Below, piece by piece: positions 5,662 through 7,966 of a stretch of 7,966 bases of DNA. The notes under the pieces were generated by a model that worked only from the letters and a program-made list of their open reading frames with translations, made no database searches and had not been told where the DNA came from. The position numbers and the translations under genes are program-made. Within the stretch, counting starts at the first letter, position 1; each line of letters opens with the position of its first letter. Origin of the DNA: Anaerolineae bacterium (GTDB lineage Bacteria; Chloroflexota; Anaerolineae; Aggregatilineales; Phototrophicaceae); contig JALONZ010000070.1 of NCBI GenBank assembly GCA_025454675.1, forward strand, positions 1-7,966, read 5' to 3'.

Positions 5662-5668
5662 TTAGAAA

Positions 5669-7945
5669 ATGCTTTGCACCAACCAAAAAACACAACAACA
5701 ACGCGAATTGCTCAATAAAGCCTATCAAATGGTGATGACGGGTTGGTCGGTGATTCCATTGCGCGGGGCGAGTGATGAAAATAAGCCCAAAGCGCCTGCC
5801 CTATCCACTTGGAAGGAGTATCAAACCCGCACACCGCGTTTTCATGAATTGGAGCATTGGTTTATCGAACAAGGCTATGGGGCGATTGGTGTGGTATTGG
5901 GGCGTGTATCGGGGATTGTGGTGATTGATATTGATAAGCCAGAAATTGAGGTGGCTTTCAAACATGCCCTACCCCATTTGACCAATACGTATACGGTGCG
6001 GTCGGGCAATCGAAATTTGCCACATTATTATTACAAGTTATCCCCCGATTTAGAAGCACCCGCACGGACAGGTGCAGGCATCGAATTTCGGAGTGATGGT
6101 CAATATGTGGTCGCGCCGAATACGGTTATCGGTGATAAAGTATGGCGTGTGGAAAATCATTTTTCTCCCATCACCCTCACTAAAGGCGATTTAAGCGCCA
6201 TTTATGCCTTCTTAGGTCTTTACACACGCAAGCAATCATCAAACCCGCAAAAAACACCCTTAAACGCTGAAATTTCGCCAATCGTTATTTCATCCACCCC
6301 CCCACCAAAATCTGAAAAATTGACCTTAGAGGGGTTACGGCGCTGGTATGTCGAAAATGCACGGATTTATGGGCGCAATAATGCGCTGTTCGCAGGCGGA
6401 TGTTATGCGCGAGATTTGGGTTGGACGCAAGCACAAGTGACGGGTGCGCTGATGAGTACCCATGTTACACAGTCGCCCAATGGTGAACATGCCCCCGAAA
6501 CCACCAGCCAACGTATGGATGAGGCACGGCGCACATTGGATAGTGTATTCAAACACCCCCCTCGCCCACGCAAACGGAATGAGACCGCGCATAACGGTCT
6601 GCCGAATGCCGTGCGGGAACGCCTTTTGCAATTGCGACTGGATAACACGGCACGGGTGTTGGACGGATTGATATTGGCGGGAATTGGTGCTGGCGATATT
6701 TTCACGGCGGGTATGGCGTGTGAACGACTGGCGGAAATGGGCATTGGTAAAAATGCGGTATATCAGGCATTGGGCGCGATGTTGCCGAATGGTCAAACGG
6801 TGTTGGCGGTGTCGGTGATGCCAACGGCGGAAATCCCGCTTCCCCCGCACCCCCTACACCCTAGTGCTATAGCTGATAGAGATAAAAATCTCTTCCCCAC
6901 TCAATGCTTGAGTGGGAGGGCGACAAACGCGGGAAAAAATCGGGGACGACCGATTCGCCAGTTCATCATGCCCAGCCGAGAATCGTTGTGTGAACGGCTG
7001 GGTGTGAAAGATATGGGGAGTGATGACCTGAGCGCCGATGACCTGTGTTCACCCGCACACTATCGCCAAGCCATGCACAAGGCGATGATTGCCCGTGCGC
7101 CCAAACAATATGGGCGCGATTGGCAAGCACAACGATTGGGTGTGCATAAAAAGACGATTCAGCGATATGACAAAAAATGTGGGATTCAAGCCGTGCCACA
7201 ATTCGCTAGTCAGCCTGTGGGGTGGATGAATTGCGATAAATTATGCCCTGATGAGGTGGAATATGGCGTATTTGTGACTGACCAACACGGCAAGCGTCAT
7301 CCCGCCAAAAAGCGTATGGTGCAAAAATTATTGGCGCAAAAGTACACGCTAACATTGCATCGGCAAGAGGTGAATTATTATTTTATCCCGCAAGCTGATG
7401 TGCTTGTGGGTGATGTTCCGCAACCTGTTCAGCCATCTGCCAAAATTGCACCTGAATCTGATTATCGGCAAAAGTGGGCGAGTGCGTTGGAACGGGCGAT
7501 GAGTCAAATTGTGGTGGATGAGTTGCCTGTTATTCCGCGCAGTATGCCCCAACGCATGGCGCACGAATTGGGATTGAATAAGCCGTATCCCAAAACGGAT
7601 ATCATCCCCATCGGCGAAAATTTAGGACAACATGTCCTTCCAATTCACACAAAAAAGCATCCTATGACAAGAAATACAACTCAGGCGAAAAATCGCCCTG
7701 AAAAAGTGGGCTATACCGTGCGTGAATACACTTGCACCGAGATGTTATATGCCACTTTGCGCGACATGAACGCCGATAAATCCATCACCAAGCGGTTGGC
7801 GAAACAATGGGTGCAGACCTATGGTGTAGATGCGATTGAACGTGGGCTGGCTTTGCTCAAACGGAAAACCAACATCCAAAACCCTGCGGGGTATCTGGCG
7901 ACGGTGTTGCGGGTGGGGGCGAAAATCAGACCTTACCAGTATTAG
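5669..7945 (+). CDS. Bifunctional DNA primase/polymerase (Prim-Pol) replication protein
   Basis: The protein has 758 residues. Residues about 15-185 are a Prim-Pol domain: GWSVIPL (25-31), K/W around KAPALSTWK (41-49), the metal-binding VVIDIDKP (Asp87, Asp89), RSGNRNLPHYYYK (111-123, His119) and GIEFRSDGQYVVAPNTV (137-153, Glu139 as probable third ligand). Residues 233-296 (GRNNALFAGGCYARDLGWT onward) look like the PriCT primase C-terminal domain. Helix-turn-helix-like segments follow at about 340-372 and 480-503 (WQAQRLGVHKKTIQRY). The C-terminus (about 684-748) ends in NIQNPAGYLATVLR, a motif seen at the ends of DnaD- and replication-initiator-like proteins. No Walker A motif is present, so the helicase usually fused to plasmid or phage Prim-Pols is absent and must act in trans. 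It would prime or copy DNA at a replicon origin. Neighbours suggest an accessory element. Family is firm; element type is inferred. Confidence 0.88.
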   Translation: MLCTNQKTQQQRELLNKAYQMVMTGWSVIPLRGASDENKPKAPALSTWKEYQTRTPRFHELEHWFIEQGYGAIGVVLGRVSGIVVIDIDKPEIEVAFKHALPHLTNTYTVRSGNRNLPHYYYKLSPDLEAPARTGAGIEFRSDGQYVVAPNTVIGDKVWRVENHFSPITLTKGDLSAIYAFLGLYTRKQSSNPQKTPLNAEISPIVISSTPPPKSEKLTLEGLRRWYVENARIYGRNNALFAGGCYARDLGWTQAQVTGALMSTHVTQSPNGEHAPETTSQRMDEARRTLDSVFKHPPRPRKRNETAHNGLPNAVRERLLQLRLDNTARVLDGLILAGIGAGDIFTAGMACERLAEMGIGKNAVYQALGAMLPNGQTVLAVSVMPTAEIPLPPHPLHPSAIADRDKNLFPTQCLSGRATNAGKNRGRPIRQFIMPSRESLCERLGVKDMGSDDLSADDLCSPAHYRQAMHKAMIARAPKQYGRDWQAQRLGVHKKTIQRYDKKCGIQAVPQFASQPVGWMNCDKLCPDEVEYGVFVTDQHGKRHPAKKRMVQKLLAQKYTLTLHRQEVNYYFIPQADVLVGDVPQPVQPSAKIAPESDYRQKWASALERAMSQIVVDELPVIPRSMPQRMAHELGLNKPYPKTDIIPIGENLGQHVLPIHTKKHPMTRNTTQAKNRPEKVGYTVREYTCTEMLYATLRDMNADKSITKRLAKQWVQTYGVDAIERGLALLKRKTNIQNPAGYLATVLRVGAKIRPYQY
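6841..6920 (+). repeat. In-frame palindromic element inside the Prim-Pol gene
   Basis: A C-rich lead-in (6842-6861) is followed by GCTATAGC (6866-6873), a stem AGAGAT/ATCTCT with loop AAAA (6878-6893), and a 9-bp stem CCCACTCAA/TTGAGTGGG with loop TGC (6896-6916). The stretch encodes a Pro-rich then polar linker (residues about 388-418) between the first and second helix-turn-helix-like regions and keeps the reading frame. GC-rich lead-in plus stacked hairpins is the look of a dispersed intergenic palindrome, here apparently tolerated as a linker. The hairpins are certain; an insertion origin is inferred. Confidence 0.55.
7681..7701 (+). repeat. Hairpin within the C-terminal linker of the Prim-Pol gene
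   Basis: TCAGGCGA pairs with TCGCCCTGA around an AAAA loop, eight pairs with one bulged C at 7698. It encodes residues about 671-678, in a low-complexity linker before the C-terminal module. A shorter AGGACA/TGTCCT stem lies at 7624-7638 in the same linker. Confidence 0.45.
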
Positions 7946-7966
7946 TACAGCCCCCTCCCCACGTTG
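7946..7966. other. Noncoding tail with possible left arm of a C-rich palindrome
   Basis: Only 21 bases follow the Prim-Pol stop. The C-rich CCCCCTCCCCACGTTG would be the left arm and loop of a palindrome if G-rich sequence follows beyond the window, similar in style to the 6896-6916 stem. It might serve as a terminator or dispersed repeat. The other arm is not visible. Confidence 0.25.

Larger units (their letters stand above)
4705..5668. other. 964-bp intergenic region without a credible protein gene
   Basis: The region separates the leftward transporter operon from the rightward Prim-Pol gene and is clearly richer in A/T than either. Short open frames exist here (for example minus 5199-5459 and plus 5499-5735). 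They lack ribosome binding sites, start with GTG or TTG and run through hairpin sequences, so I do not call them. The signals inside (promoters, palindromes, boxA-like motif, terminator) are listed separately. I could not identify a convincing -35/-10 pair for the binding-protein operon; weak AT-rich -10-like strings lie around 4792-4810 and 4884-4889. Confidence 0.75.

Noticed and set aside
5440..5668. tRNA or other housekeeping RNA upstream of the leftward terminator
   Set aside because: No cloverleaf arms, T-loop consensus or 3' CCA pattern could be fitted on either strand.
5499..5735. Plus-strand 78-codon open frame overlapping the Prim-Pol start
   Set aside because: It begins with TTG/GTG without a ribosome binding site, spans two hairpins and runs out of frame into the Prim-Pol gene. 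A leader peptide cannot be excluded, but nothing supports it.
6335..6850. Minus-strand 171-codon open frame inside the Prim-Pol gene
   Set aside because: It is antisense to conserved PriCT and linker sequence, with no ribosome binding site or domain signal.

Overview
The window looks like bacterial chromosomal DNA of moderate GC content with AT-rich intergenic sequence. The transporter proteins (a substrate-binding protein with Asp-rich Ca-binding-like turns and an oversized DppC-type permease) and the dispersed GC-rich palindromes fit Chloroflexota, perhaps an Anaerolineae-like lineage. This is an impression from sequence style only, with no marker gene to confirm it.

Positions 1-4704 (minus strand) hold a peptide/oligopeptide-type ABC importer operon in the order substrate-binding protein (2932-4704), permease B (1726-2856), permease C (1-1704, running off the left edge). 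Spacing is 75 bp and then 21 bp, and each gene has a good ribosome binding site. The binding protein should capture substrate outside the membrane and hand it to the DppB/DppC channel. The ATPases are not in view and may lie beyond position 1. Unusual points are a roughly 280-residue N-terminal membrane extension on permease C, a Ca-binding-like loop inserted in permease B, and a perfect 28-bp palindrome between the binding protein and permease B.

Positions 4705-5668 are a 964-bp intergenic region between divergently oriented genes. I see no credible protein gene in it, but it is dense with signals. There are two similar plus-strand sigma70-type promoter candidates with a 15-bp palindrome between them. 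After the second promoter come a GAAA-loop hairpin and a near-consensus boxA. Many inverted repeats follow, and there is a clear intrinsic terminator pointing the 'wrong' way (minus strand) at 5411-5439. The simplest reading is a long, structured, untranslated leader for the downstream replication gene, opposed by a short antisense RNA. This is inference.

Positions 5669-7945 (plus strand) encode a 758-residue primase-polymerase (Prim-Pol) protein. It has a PriCT-like region, two helix-turn-helix-like segments and a C-terminal replication-protein-like module, but no helicase P-loop. Such proteins are typical of plasmids, phages and integrated elements, so the right half of the window is probably the edge of an accessory replicon. 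No integrase or transposase is visible. The coding sequence carries in-frame palindromic DNA in its linker regions, and the last 21 bases of the window may start another palindrome of similar style.
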